A stretch of DNA of 64,000 nucleotides from Hominimerdicola alba (GTDB lineage: Bacteria; Bacillota; Clostridia; Oscillospirales; Ruminococcaceae), in NCBI RefSeq assembly GCF_900109655.1, contig NZ_FOAT01000001.1:1-64000 (forward strand), in the 5' to 3' direction. The position numbers were made by a program, and so were the translations under genes. The notes beneath the pieces are model-generated. The model had not been told where the DNA came from. It made no database searches and saw nothing but the letters and a program-made list of their open reading frames with translations. The stretch's first letter is position 1. Each line of letters starts with the position of its first letter. Shown here in pieces: positions 50,672-59,057 of this stretch.

Positions 50672-51940
50672 ATGAGTATACCACTGGCGGAACGGATAAG
50701 ACCCAAAACGCTTGATGAAATAGTTGGTCAGTCCCATCTTATGGGGGAGGGCAAGCCGCTGAGACGTATAATAGAAAGCGGTACTATACCAAATCTGATA
50801 TTCTATGGTCCTTCCGGTGTCGGCAAGACCACGATAGCGAGATTTATAGCTGAAAATGCCAATATGACCATGTACAAGCTCAACGGCACATCTGCATCTG
50901 TGGCTGATATCAAGCAGATAATCGCAGAGACAGAGATGATCGGCGGAATGAACGGTATTCTGCTGTACCTTGACGAGATACAGTATCTGAATAAAAAGCA
51001 GCAGCAGTCTCTGCTTGAATATATCGAGAACGGCAAGATAACGCTGATATCTTCGACTACGGAAAATCCATATTTTTATGTATATAATGCCATAATCAGC
51101 CGTTCGACTGTGTTCGAGTTCAAGCCCGTTACACCTGAGCAGATAAGCCCTGCCATAAAGCGGGCTTTTGACCTTATGGCGCAGGATATGGGCACTGAGG
51201 TCATTATTGAAGATGGTGTCATCGAGCATATCTCGCGAGGCTGCGGCGGCGATGTGAGAAAGTCCATAAACACAGTGGAACTTTGTGTACTTTCGGCTGA
51301 AAACGGTTCAAAAGGTGAGCTTCTTGTAAAAATGGATACAGTCCGCGAGCTTACCCAGCGAAGCAATATGCGTTACGACAGGGAAGGCGACGAGCATTAC
51401 GATATCCTTTCGGCTTTACAGAAATCTATACGCGGTTCTGATGAGAATGCCGCGATACACTATGCCGCAAGGCTTATTGAAGCGGGAGATATCATATCGC
51501 TCTGCCGAAGATTGCTTGTTATAGCCAGCGAGGATGTTGGTCTTGCATACCCTATGGCGGCGGTTATAACAAAATCATGCGTAGATTCGGCTCTTCAGCT
51601 TGGATTGCCCGAGGCACGTATACCTCTTGCCGAAGCTGTTATAATGCTTGCGACTTCTCCCAAATCAAACAGCGCTTACATGGCTATCAATACCGCACTT
51701 GAAGATGTAAAAAACAGCGGTCCGCTTGATTTTCCGCGTCACCTGCAAAACAAGCATTTTGACGGCGCAGAAGTAAAGGTGAAAGGACAGCACTATCTCT
51801 ACCCACATGATTATCCCGACCACTGGGTAAAACAGCAGTATCTCCCCGATGCGCTTAAAGACCGTGTGTACTACAATTACGGCGAAAATAAGGCAGAGCA
51901 GGCAGCTAAGCTGTACTGGCAGAAGATCAAGGAGAAATAA
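50672..51940 (+). CDS. rarA: Replication-associated recombination ATPase RarA
   Basis: 422 residues. A AAA+ clamp-loader-like ATPase (RarA/MgsA/WHIP) that acts at stalled replication forks. RIRPKTLDEIVGQSHLMG at the start, Walker A FYGPSGVGKTT (about 47-55), Walker B LYLDEIQYLNKKQQ (about 93), sensor 1 LISSTTENP. The C-terminal helical tetramerisation region includes LAYPMAAVITKSC and AVIMLATSPKSNSAYMA. TAGGAG precedes the start. One-base stop/start overlap with the next gene. Confidence 0.96.
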   Translation: MSIPLAERIRPKTLDEIVGQSHLMGEGKPLRRIIESGTIPNLIFYGPSGVGKTTIARFIAENANMTMYKLNGTSASVADIKQIIAETEMIGGMNGILLYLDEIQYLNKKQQQSLLEYIENGKITLISSTTENPYFYVYNAIISRSTVFEFKPVTPEQISPAIKRAFDLMAQDMGTEVIIEDGVIEHISRGCGGDVRKSINTVELCVLSAENGSKGELLVKMDTVRELTQRSNMRYDREGDEHYDILSALQKSIRGSDENAAIHYAARLIEAGDIISLCRRLLVIASEDVGLAYPMAAVITKSCVDSALQLGLPEARIPLAEAVIMLATSPKSNSAYMAINTALEDVKNSGPLDFPRHLQNKHFDGAEVKVKGQHYLYPHDYPDHWVKQQYLPDALKDRVYYNYGENKAEQAAKLYWQKIKEK

Positions 51941-53037
51941 TGAAATCGAAAAAGAATAAAAAGAATAATCTGCTCATGATGGTAATAGGCGCACTGATTG
52001 GTGCGGCTGCGGGTATTATCATGTCATCGGGCGGCGGCAAAAAGCCTGGTGGACGCTATATGCTGTTATTTGTAGCTGCCCTCATCGTATGGTATTTTAT
52101 CAGTATAATTATCCATGAGAGCGGACATCTTGTGATGGGGCTGTTGACAGGCTACAAATTTGTATCTTTCAGAATTGGGAGTTTTACCATTTTAAGGCAG
52201 AACGGAAAGTTTGTTGTAAGAAAATATTCGATCCCAGGAACAGCTGGACAGTGCCTGCTTACACATGATATGGTGGAAAAAGATGAGGACATACCTTACT
52301 TTTGGTATCACGCAGGTGGAGGCCTCTTTAATCTTATCACTGCGGGACTATACAGTTTGATTTTTCTGAACACTACAAGTATGATACTTTATACCATCTT
52401 CAAAGGGGCAGCAGTAATATCAATATTTCTTGGAGTTTTGAATCTGATACCTCTGAAAGCTGTTGGACTTCCAAACGATGGCTCGCATATCATGGAACAG
52501 ATACGTTCTCTGACGGCTCGCAGATTAACGCTGAATGCTCTTATCATTAACGGAAGACAATATCAAGGTGAAACACTTGACTCTATGCCCGATAGCTTGT
52601 TTGATGGCGACGATCCAAACGGATCAATCATAGCTTCGAGTATCGAAGCTATAAACGGTACAAGGGATTTGGAACGAAGAGAATTTGAGTCTGCTAAATC
52701 CCGATTCAAGGCGATCTTAGATAATGAAAAGACGGTAAATCTCATAAGGCTTGAGAGCTCCTGTGAACTGCTATGCTGTCTGATACTTACAGGTGCTTCC
52801 CCTAAGGAGATAGATGGACTCTATGATGATGAACTAAAAAAATACATCACTGTTTCTGGTAAGACGATGATAGGCAGACACCGTCTTATGTACGTATACT
52901 ATTATATATATAAGAAGGATAAGATCAACGCTGACAAGGAATACAACTTGGCAGCTACAATGAGCGAGGATTATTTGAATCCCGGTGAAGCAAAAGCCGA
53001 AATGGCTCTGATGGAGTATATCAAGGAAAATTACTGA
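51940..53037 (+). CDS. M50-like membrane metallopeptidase
   Basis: 365 residues. About five membrane segments in residues 12-190 carry HESGH (59-63), the M50/site-2-protease zinc motif. PNDGSHIM near 182 stands where the NPDG or LDG third ligand is expected. The C-terminal half (about 200-365) is soluble and helical, like tetratricopeptide-type repeats. Probably cleaves a membrane protein inside the bilayer; substrate unknown. It shares one base with the rarA stop, so co-transcription is certain, but a functional link is not. Confidence 0.82.
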   Translation: MKSKKNKKNNLLMMVIGALIGAAAGIIMSSGGGKKPGGRYMLLFVAALIVWYFISIIIHESGHLVMGLLTGYKFVSFRIGSFTILRQNGKFVVRKYSIPGTAGQCLLTHDMVEKDEDIPYFWYHAGGGLFNLITAGLYSLIFLNTTSMILYTIFKGAAVISIFLGVLNLIPLKAVGLPNDGSHIMEQIRSLTARRLTLNALIINGRQYQGETLDSMPDSLFDGDDPNGSIIASSIEAINGTRDLERREFESAKSRFKAILDNEKTVNLIRLESSCELLCCLILTGASPKEIDGLYDDELKKYITVSGKTMIGRHRLMYVYYYIYKKDKINADKEYNLAATMSEDYLNPGEAKAEMALMEYIKENY

Positions 53038-53045
53038 CATTACTA

Positions 53046-53080
53046 ATGCGGAGAAAAAATTATTTCTCCGCATTTCTTTT
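53046..53080 (+). terminator. Terminator of the rarA group
   Basis: An 11-bp perfect stem (ATGCGGAGAAA and TTTCTCCGCAT) with a 6-base loop, then TTCTTTT. Confidence 0.85.
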
Positions 53081-53085
53081 GGCGT

Positions 53086-54003
53086 TTAGAAAACCGAAAC
53101 CAGTTTTCTGCTACATTCCTTGGTTGAATATTCCCATCTTTCAAGTCTGCCTGAACTAATGAAATAATTGATTTTACTCGGAAAACATAGGTTTTCAAAA
53201 ACGTCAACTATTATCAGCTTGACTTTCATTTTTTCGGGTATCAAGGCTTTTATATATACACTTGCCGCCTGTCCTGCGGCGACACCATCCTTGAGTTCTG
53301 CAAGACCTGCTAGGTTCGGCGCAAGCTCGATGAAGATGCCGTAATCTTCCACAGAGCGTATAACTCCGCCCACAGTCTCACCTGCGGAAAACAGCTGAGC
53401 ATTCTGCTGCCATGTGCCGAGCAGTTCTTTGTGTGTCAGGCATATCCTGTCTCCTGAGATATTCTTAACTGCTGCATAAATATCCTGTCCATTGAAAAAT
53501 CTGTCATTGGGGTGGGATATTCGCGATACAGATATTGCATCAATAGGTATAAGTGACGGTATGCCGCAGCCGATGTCTACAAAAGCCCCGAATGGTTCAA
53601 GGTGTGTGATCTTTGCAGGGATAACGTCGCCGCACTGAAGTTTTGATATGTATTTTTCCAGACATTCTTCCTGCGCCGCACGGCGGGATAGGACTGCAGT
53701 CACGCCGTTTTCATCTGTTACAATGTCGATCACTTTAAAGCAAACCGTCTTGTTTACCCTTGAAAGCAAGGCGATATCTCTCGTAGTTCCTTCGGCTATA
53801 CCAAGGGCGCCCTCTGTCCGAGGGATGATGCCTTTTCCGAAGGGAAGCTCCACCACAAGATCGTGTTCTGTGGTACACATCACAGCGTGTCCTTCCAGTA
53901 TCAGTCCGCGCGTCATAGCCTCTGCCATGTTTTCTGCATTTTGAAGATAGAACCTGTTTTCCGGGGAGTTGAACATCCTGCCCTCGGGTAAGTATTTCAT
54001 CAT
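53086..54003 (-). CDS. S1-domain RNA-binding protein
   Basis: 305 residues. Two clear S1 repeats: residues about 120-190 (GDVIPAKITHLEPFGAFVDIG) and about 205-270 (GETVGGVIRSVEDYGIFIELA). A degenerate N-terminal one may lie at about 35-105. It would bind RNA on the ribosome or in decay complexes. GAGGTG precedes a double ATG (54003 or 54000). It converges with the rarA group and starts beside the wall-hydrolase leader. A second S1-rich protein besides IspH-S1 in this window. Confidence 0.88.
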   Translation of the reverse strand: MMKYLPEGRMFNSPENRFYLQNAENMAEAMTRGLILEGHAVMCTTEHDLVVELPFGKGIIPRTEGALGIAEGTTRDIALLSRVNKTVCFKVIDIVTDENGVTAVLSRRAAQEECLEKYISKLQCGDVIPAKITHLEPFGAFVDIGCGIPSLIPIDAISVSRISHPNDRFFNGQDIYAAVKNISGDRICLTHKELLGTWQQNAQLFSAGETVGGVIRSVEDYGIFIELAPNLAGLAELKDGVAAGQAASVYIKALIPEKMKVKLIIVDVFENLCFPSKINYFISSGRLERWEYSTKECSRKLVSVF

Positions 54004-54175
54004 TTCTTTGCACCTCTTTCTCTTGTGACTTTTTTGGGGTCACTATCTGTTGATGTCTTTATCAGTCTGTTATACAAAATCTTGATTTGCTGTAATATAC
54101 TATGCAAAACGTCCTAAATTAATCATACTATCTTTTGGGGATTTGTGCAAAATCATAGTATTTTTTGTCGGGCGC

Positions 54176-54204
54176 TTGACAAATTTTCAACAATGTGATA
54201 AACT
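54176..54204 (+). promoter_or_regulatory. Promoter of the wall hydrolase gene
   Basis: TTGACA (54176-54181), 17-base spacer, TAAACT (54199-54204). It implies a leader of about 225 bases. Confidence 0.6.
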
Positions 54205-54210
54205 ATGTGC

Positions 54211-54438
54211 ATTGTTTGTAATCAAATCGTAATTTTTGGTGTGAAATGCGGTGTTTACGATTACAAATCGTTACATAAATTCAGATATTTCAGACAGCTT
54301 TTGATTTTGGGTTTTCTTCGGGACAACAAACGATCGATTTACTTGCGTAAGCTGGACTAAAATAAAGAAAGGATGTGAAACGGCAGGTTTTCCGACGGGA
54401 TAAAGATAATACCTCGGTAAGCCGTGTCAGATTTGGAA
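54211..54438 (+). promoter_or_regulatory. Long structured 5' leader of the wall hydrolase
   Basis: A 9-bp hairpin pairs TTTGTAATC (54215-54223) with GATTACAAA (54259-54267) at the very 5' end. Overlapping arms ATCGTAA and TTACGAT allow an alternative pairing. Near the gene ACGGC-AGGT (54380-54388) pairs with ACCT and GCCGT (54411-54425). I could not fit it to c-di-AMP, c-di-GMP or other riboswitch classes that I know. It may be a new cis element or only AT-rich sequence. Confidence 0.4.
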
Positions 54439-55323
54439 ATGAGTATTATTAACAGAAACAAGTTAATGGTGAATTTGAAGAAAATAGCAGTTATCGTGAT
54501 GACGCTTGCTATCGTGTTCGTTATGACTGATATGTCAGGTGTCAGGGCTTCGGCTTTGACTTCAGCTAATGCAGCAGTTCCTAAGTTTGCAGCCGAAAAG
54601 ACCTATGAGTCTTCTTACACTCATCCGTACAACAAACAGATAGATACCATAACTCTCCACTGGGGCAAGACCAAGGGAGCAAACAGATATCAGGTTTATA
54701 TCAAGGGTGGAAAGTACAAGAGCTGGACAAGATACTGCACTACAACCAACAACGTTGTATCTGTTAAAAAGCTCTCCCGCGCCACTGAGTATAAATTCAA
54801 AGTAAGAGCTATTTATTCGGGTAACACCTATTCTTCTTTCTCGCCTGTACAGACTATCCGCACTGCGCGTATGAACTACGATAAAGCAGGCTGGGAGGCT
54901 ATGTGCCGTATAGTTTACCACGAGGTTGGCAGAATAAATGACAGTATGTGGGATAAACCCATCGTTTATGTATCCGACTGCGTTGTTAACCGCTTTGTTT
55001 CTGCTAAGTACTGCAACGACCCCCTGTGGACTCCTTTCTACAAGAATTACAGCAATATCCAGTCAATTATCTACCAGAGCGGCGGATTTATGTCGGACTA
55101 CGGTCTTACAAGAGACGGCTGCAATTACAGCAACGTTGCCGATAAGTGCAAGGTAGCTGTCTGGGGTGCTGTTTACGGAACTACTTCCTACAAGGGCATA
55201 AAGAACGATTACAGCGTTTACTACTGGTGCAACAGAAGCTACTACACCAACAGCAGTAAGATCGCATACTCTTTTAAAATCCCGTGGGGTTATTTTTCCA
55301 TCTGGAGAACCTACTGGGGCTAA
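54439..55323 (+). CDS. Secreted SleB-type cell wall hydrolase with FnIII domain
   Basis: 294 residues. The signal peptide (LKKIAVIVMTLAIVFVM core, cleavage probably after SGVRASA) is followed by a fibronectin type III domain (about 50-135, ITLHWGKTKGANRYQVYIKG and YKFKVRAIYSG) and a SleB/Hydrolase_2-like domain (about 145-294) starting AGWEAMCRIVYHEVG, with the catalytic Glu in HEVG. It probably cuts glycan strands in growth or spore germination. Start uncertain: GTG 54424, ATG 54439 and ATG 54466 all lack a good SD, so an unusual initiation is likely. Confidence 0.82.
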   Translation: MSIINRNKLMVNLKKIAVIVMTLAIVFVMTDMSGVRASALTSANAAVPKFAAEKTYESSYTHPYNKQIDTITLHWGKTKGANRYQVYIKGGKYKSWTRYCTTTNNVVSVKKLSRATEYKFKVRAIYSGNTYSSFSPVQTIRTARMNYDKAGWEAMCRIVYHEVGRINDSMWDKPIVYVSDCVVNRFVSAKYCNDPLWTPFYKNYSNIQSIIYQSGGFMSDYGLTRDGCNYSNVADKCKVAVWGAVYGTTSYKGIKNDYSVYYWCNRSYYTNSSKIAYSFKIPWGYFSIWRTYWG

Positions 55324-55334
55324 TATTGATTCTG

Positions 55335-55361
55335 ACGTTCCCGTTATCGGGAACGTTTTTT
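55335..55361 (+). terminator. Terminator of the wall hydrolase gene
   Basis: A 9-bp perfect stem (ACGTTCCCG and CGGGAACGT) with a 4-base loop, then TTTTT. Confidence 0.9.
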
Positions 55362-55367
55362 GTGCGC

Positions 55368-55403
55368 AAAAGATCCCGCGGATAAGCTGTATCCGCGGGA
55401 TCT
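55368..55403 (-). terminator. Terminator of the HhH gene
   Basis: Minus strand: a 14-bp perfect stem (AGATCCCGCGGATA and TATCCGCGGGATCT) with a 5-base loop, then TTTTGCGC. Confidence 0.85.
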
Positions 55404-55407
55404 ATGT

Positions 55408-56277
55408 TTATTCAAGTAATATATATTCTTTGATCTCCGAGAGCATATTCTTGCTGATGCCCTTTACATACAAAAGCTGAAGAGAGTTTTCGTACTTTCC
55501 GCCCAGCTGTTCGCGTATCTCAAGGATACTTTCAGCAAGCTCTTCATCTATCAGCAGACATTGCATCAGTTCTTCCTTATCTACTTCGTTTATGTTGACC
55601 GGTTTTCGTTCATCGTTGGGTTCTGATTCTACGGAAGATGCGGTATCTTCGGGAGATTTTCTGTCATTCTCCTCTGGTGGTGGAGTTTCAGATGGGATGG
55701 TAGTGTGTACTTCAGTAACTGTTTCGGGCGGCGGAGAATAATCTGCATCGTTAACATAAAGATACTCCGAAAGCATAGCAAGCTTACTCTCACCAATTCC
55801 TGAAATTTCAAGGAGCTGTTCCATGTAGGTTATCAAACCGAGCCTGTCTCTCAGATCAAGTATCGCGTAAGCGGTGCTTTCACCTACTCCGTTGATCGCC
55901 ATCAGTTCATCGAATGTCACAAGGTTGATATCGATAGGGAAGTTTATATCCGCCCTTTTGTCGGTGGTTTCTTTATGAGTTTTTGAAGTGCTGACCTTGG
56001 ATGTTTTTGAGGTTTTGGAAGTAGTCTGTTTTGTGGTCTTTGCTTCGGTCACTTTTGAAGTCTTTTTCGTTGTGACTTTTTTGCTCTTCTCGGATTTTGC
56101 CTTGCTGCTTTCATCTTCCGCCATATTGTTTTCGGTTTCAGATGTGCTGTAAATGATAACTCTCTTGCTGTCTTTTTTATCAATAACTGCGGAAACGGCA
56201 GCTGATATCAGCAGTGCTGCTGCCAGCACTGCATAGATACCGTATTTCTTTGCCTTTTCACGCATATCGTTATTCAT
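55408..56277 (-). CDS. Membrane-anchored helix-hairpin-helix (ComEA-like) protein
   Basis: 289 residues. One membrane segment (about 13-32), a Lys/Ser/Thr-rich low-complexity linker with repeated KTSK units (about 58-108), then a ComEA-type helix-hairpin-helix pair (INLVTFDELMAINGVGESTAYAIL and ISGIGESKLAML, about 115-172), a Pro/Glu linker and a second HhH-like module (NINEVDKEELMQCLLI, about 228-285). HhH motifs bind DNA without sequence preference; in ComEA this is the uptake receptor. Two modules on a wall-spanning linker is unusual. Starts four bases after the GH3 stop, whose last codons carry its SD. Confidence 0.85.
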   Translation of the reverse strand: MNNDMREKAKKYGIYAVLAAALLISAAVSAVIDKKDSKRVIIYSTSETENNMAEDESSKAKSEKSKKVTTKKTSKVTEAKTTKQTTSKTSKTSKVSTSKTHKETTDKRADINFPIDINLVTFDELMAINGVGESTAYAILDLRDRLGLITYMEQLLEISGIGESKLAMLSEYLYVNDADYSPPPETVTEVHTTIPSETPPPEENDRKSPEDTASSVESEPNDERKPVNINEVDKEELMQCLLIDEELAESILEIREQLGGKYENSLQLLYVKGISKNMLSEIKEYILLE

Positions 56278-56280
56278 TGT

Positions 56281-58536
56281 TTACTCCTCTAACATTGCAT
56301 TCAGTTTGTCAAGCATTTCCTGCAGCCAAACTCTGTTTATCTCAGGTCTGCTGTCGTTTGTGATTATGCCTCTCAGCGGTGCTTCTCGTATCATCGCCAT
56401 TGCCATGTCCATTCCGATACCGCTTACAGCAGAATCAAACATACTGCAGCATATTTTTTCAATAAATCCGCCGAATACCTCGCGACCTTCACTGCATGAA
56501 AGAACATCGCCTACCGTGCTGTTAAAAGTGAACTGAACAGGCAGCTTGGATTTGCTGTTGACGTATACCGAGCCCGAAAGTCTTATATCTCTTGATGAAG
56601 AGCCTATCATTATCTCGAACTCGCCGTATTCAACGAACCAGTCATTAATCGCTGTTTCGTAATAAGCGAAAGCCCTCTTGTCAAGGCTGAAAAATACTTT
56701 CTTTGTCTCGCCCGGTCTCAGGCTGACTTTTTCAAAGCCTTTGAGTTCTTTTACAGGTCTTGATACCGACGATTCTTTGTCGCCTACATAAAGCTGAACT
56801 ACTTCCATGCCAGTCATTTTGCCTTTGTTTGTGATATTACAGCTGACGGTCAGTGTCTGATCATCGCTGATCTCGTTTTCTGAGATAACAAGGTCGCTGT
56901 ACTCGAATTGTGTGTATGAAAGTCCGTAACCAAATGGGAAGCGCACTTCCATCTTCTTTTTGTCGTAGTATCTGTATCCAACGAATATCCCCTCGCTGTA
57001 ATTTATCTCATCGCCCACGCCGGGAAAATTCAGGTATGATGGATTATCTTCCAGCTTCATGCACCAGCTTTCAGCAAGCTTGCCACTGGGTACTGCTTTA
57101 CCAAAAAGCAAGTCGCAGGCAGCTTTGCCGATGGCCTGTCCGCCGAGATAGACTTCCAGCAGACCCTTGATGTCATCAAAGAAAGGCAGCTCAACCGGTG
57201 AACCGTTATGCAGAACAACAACGATATTTTTGTTGACCTTGCTGACTTCTCTTATCAGTTCAAGCTGACACTCCGGCATTCTCATATGCGACCTGTCAAA
57301 GCCCTCAGATTCAAAGCTTTCGGGCAGTCCTGCAAAAATTACCACCTTGTCGTTATATTTCGCACATTCCACTGCCTGTTCAAGAAGTTTCGGGTCGGTC
57401 TTGTCTTCTGTTGTGATATAACCCTGGGCGTATTCAACTTTGCAGAAATCCTTTGCGGCTTCAAGCGCGGAAGTTACTTTGAAAGAATTTATATGTGAAC
57501 TTCCTCCGCCCTGATATCTTGGCTTATCAGCAAACTCACCGATGAAGCATATCTTTTCCTCTTTGTTGAGAGGAAGAATATCATCATCGTTTTTGAGAAG
57601 AACAGCACACTGTTCCGCAATCTTGGCAGCAAGTTCGTGATGTGCTTCCATGTCCCATTCACATGTATTGCGGCTATCTTCTGCTTTATCCACCAGTTTA
57701 AGAACACGTTCAACGCATTTGTCAAGGGCTTTCATGTTTAGTTTTCCATTATTTACTGAATCAACTATCATCTTGTCATTCTTGCCGAAACTTGCTGGCA
57801 TTTCAAGGTCAAGTCCTGCTTTGATGCCCTCAACTCTGTCATCAACAGCGCCCCAGTCACTCATTACAAGACCGTCGTAACCCCAGTCGTTTCTCAGCAC
57901 ATCTGTCAGAAGCCATTTGTTCTGTGATGAATGATATCCGTTGATACGGTTGTAGGAACACATGACAGTCCACGGCGAAGCCTGTTTGACAGCACCCTCA
58001 AAGGCGGCAAGGTATATCTCGCGGAGAGTTCTTTCATCTATCCTTTCGTTTACGGTCATTCTGCGTGTTTCCTGATTGTTCGCCGCGAAATGTTTCAGCG
58101 AAGTTCCCACACCCTTGCTCTGAACACCCTTTATCTGCGCTGCCGCCATTTCGGAAGCGAGATAAGGATCTTCGGAAAAATACTCGAAATTTCTGCCGCA
58201 AAGGGGTGAACGCTTGATGTTACAGCCGGGTCCCAGTATAACGGAAACTTTTTCAGCCTGACATTCCTCGCCCAGTGCTTTGCCCATGGCTGTTAGCAGA
58301 TTTCTGTCGAATGAACAAGCCAGAGCGCTTGCTGTGGGGAAGCATACTGCTTTTATGGCTTCCTGCGGGTTAGCAGAATCCTCATCGTTTTTTCGTAAAC
58401 CGTGAGGACCGTCCGAAACCATTATCTGAGGTATTGCCAGCCTTTCAACAGCCTTTGTGTGCCAGAAATCAGCTCCCGAGCAAAGACTTGCTTTCTCTTC
58501 AAGTGTCAGTTCTTTCAGTATTTTCTTGATGTTCAT
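56281..58536 (-). CDS. GH3-family beta-glucosidase, cytoplasmic
   Basis: 751 residues. The (beta/alpha)8 domain carries SDGPHGLRKN and the nucleophile Asp in LVMSDWGAV (about 226). The alpha/beta sandwich (about 320-540) has YQGGGSSHIN, and a fibronectin-like domain (about 585-650) has GMEVVQLYVGD and RPVKELKGFEKV. About 80 C-terminal residues go beyond the usual end. No signal peptide: it cleaves imported beta-linked disaccharides to monosaccharides. The ATG at 58536 has GGAGG eight bases upstream; the ATG at 58542 is two bases from it. Its 5' end overlaps the upstream gene. Confidence 0.95.
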   Translation of the reverse strand: MNIKKILKELTLEEKASLCSGADFWHTKAVERLAIPQIMVSDGPHGLRKNDEDSANPQEAIKAVCFPTASALACSFDRNLLTAMGKALGEECQAEKVSVILGPGCNIKRSPLCGRNFEYFSEDPYLASEMAAAQIKGVQSKGVGTSLKHFAANNQETRRMTVNERIDERTLREIYLAAFEGAVKQASPWTVMCSYNRINGYHSSQNKWLLTDVLRNDWGYDGLVMSDWGAVDDRVEGIKAGLDLEMPASFGKNDKMIVDSVNNGKLNMKALDKCVERVLKLVDKAEDSRNTCEWDMEAHHELAAKIAEQCAVLLKNDDDILPLNKEEKICFIGEFADKPRYQGGGSSHINSFKVTSALEAAKDFCKVEYAQGYITTEDKTDPKLLEQAVECAKYNDKVVIFAGLPESFESEGFDRSHMRMPECQLELIREVSKVNKNIVVVLHNGSPVELPFFDDIKGLLEVYLGGQAIGKAACDLLFGKAVPSGKLAESWCMKLEDNPSYLNFPGVGDEINYSEGIFVGYRYYDKKKMEVRFPFGYGLSYTQFEYSDLVISENEISDDQTLTVSCNITNKGKMTGMEVVQLYVGDKESSVSRPVKELKGFEKVSLRPGETKKVFFSLDKRAFAYYETAINDWFVEYGEFEIMIGSSSRDIRLSGSVYVNSKSKLPVQFTFNSTVGDVLSCSEGREVFGGFIEKICCSMFDSAVSGIGMDMAMAMIREAPLRGIITNDSRPEINRVWLQEMLDKLNAMLEE

Positions 58537-59053
58537 TTTCATGACCTCCGTTTCCTGAGCTTAGTGTATTGTAAAACTCTTCAAGTGCTTTTATCGTTTC
58601 AAAATATTTTTTTGATGGTATCTCTAGTTCATCGTGAAAATGTATATCTCCGTCCCGCCATTCTCCCGACATCAGCTTGATATTATCTCCGTCCGATATT
58701 ATAAAAACGCTCCATCTGTCATCGTTTATTTCGTGAAAGGGTATCTGAAACGTACCGTCATACCAAGCGTCACGTTCTTTTCCATAAGTTTTGTCTGCCA
58801 TTATTTCAAAAAGCTTTTCACTTTCCGTGTGATAAAGCTTTTTATCGATCACAGGTTTTTTCATAGCCGAGTTTTCAGAAAGCAAATCGGGAAGTTCAGA
58901 GTTGAAAGTAGTGGTCCTGACGTTTTTGGGATAGAGTTCATCGTTCATCATCATGAACATCAGACCGTTCTTGAAACTGCTGTCGCTCCATTCGGGGATA
59001 TACTCTACCATAAATCCGAAATTGCAGGGATATTTTACATCACCTATGAACAT
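58499..59053 (-). CDS. Imm42-like protein (tentative)
   Basis: 184 residues, acidic, soluble. MFIGDVKYPCNFGFMV, WSDSSFKNGLMFMM and NDELYPKNVRTTTFNSEL recall Imm42-type immunity proteins (MIFGD start, then a GxLFxxIDGxxxP strand). The match is from memory and loose. Its 3' end overlaps the GH3 gene by 38 bases, and the GH3 SD and start lie inside it. It starts four bases after the yaiI stop, so it is in the HD-yaiI operon. Confidence 0.6.
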   Translation of the reverse strand: MFIGDVKYPCNFGFMVEYIPEWSDSSFKNGLMFMMMNDELYPKNVRTTTFNSELPDLLSENSAMKKPVIDKKLYHTESEKLFEIMADKTYGKERDAWYDGTFQIPFHEINDDRWSVFIISDGDNIKLMSGEWRDGDIHFHDELEIPSKKYFETIKALEEFYNTLSSGNGGHENEHQENTERTDT

Positions 59054-59057
59054 TTGC

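Noticed and set aside
54211-54438. Known c-di-AMP (ydaO) or c-di-GMP (GEMM) riboswitch in the wall hydrolase leader
   Set aside because: A few short strings look similar (for example CCTCGGTAAGC), but the core motifs of either class and their order are absent. Left as an unassigned leader.
54374-54451. A 25-codon frame starting GTG at 54374 after AAAGGAT
   Set aside because: The SD-start spacing is only about two bases and the peptide has no signal or motif. Not annotated as a gene, only mentioned as a possible leader peptide.
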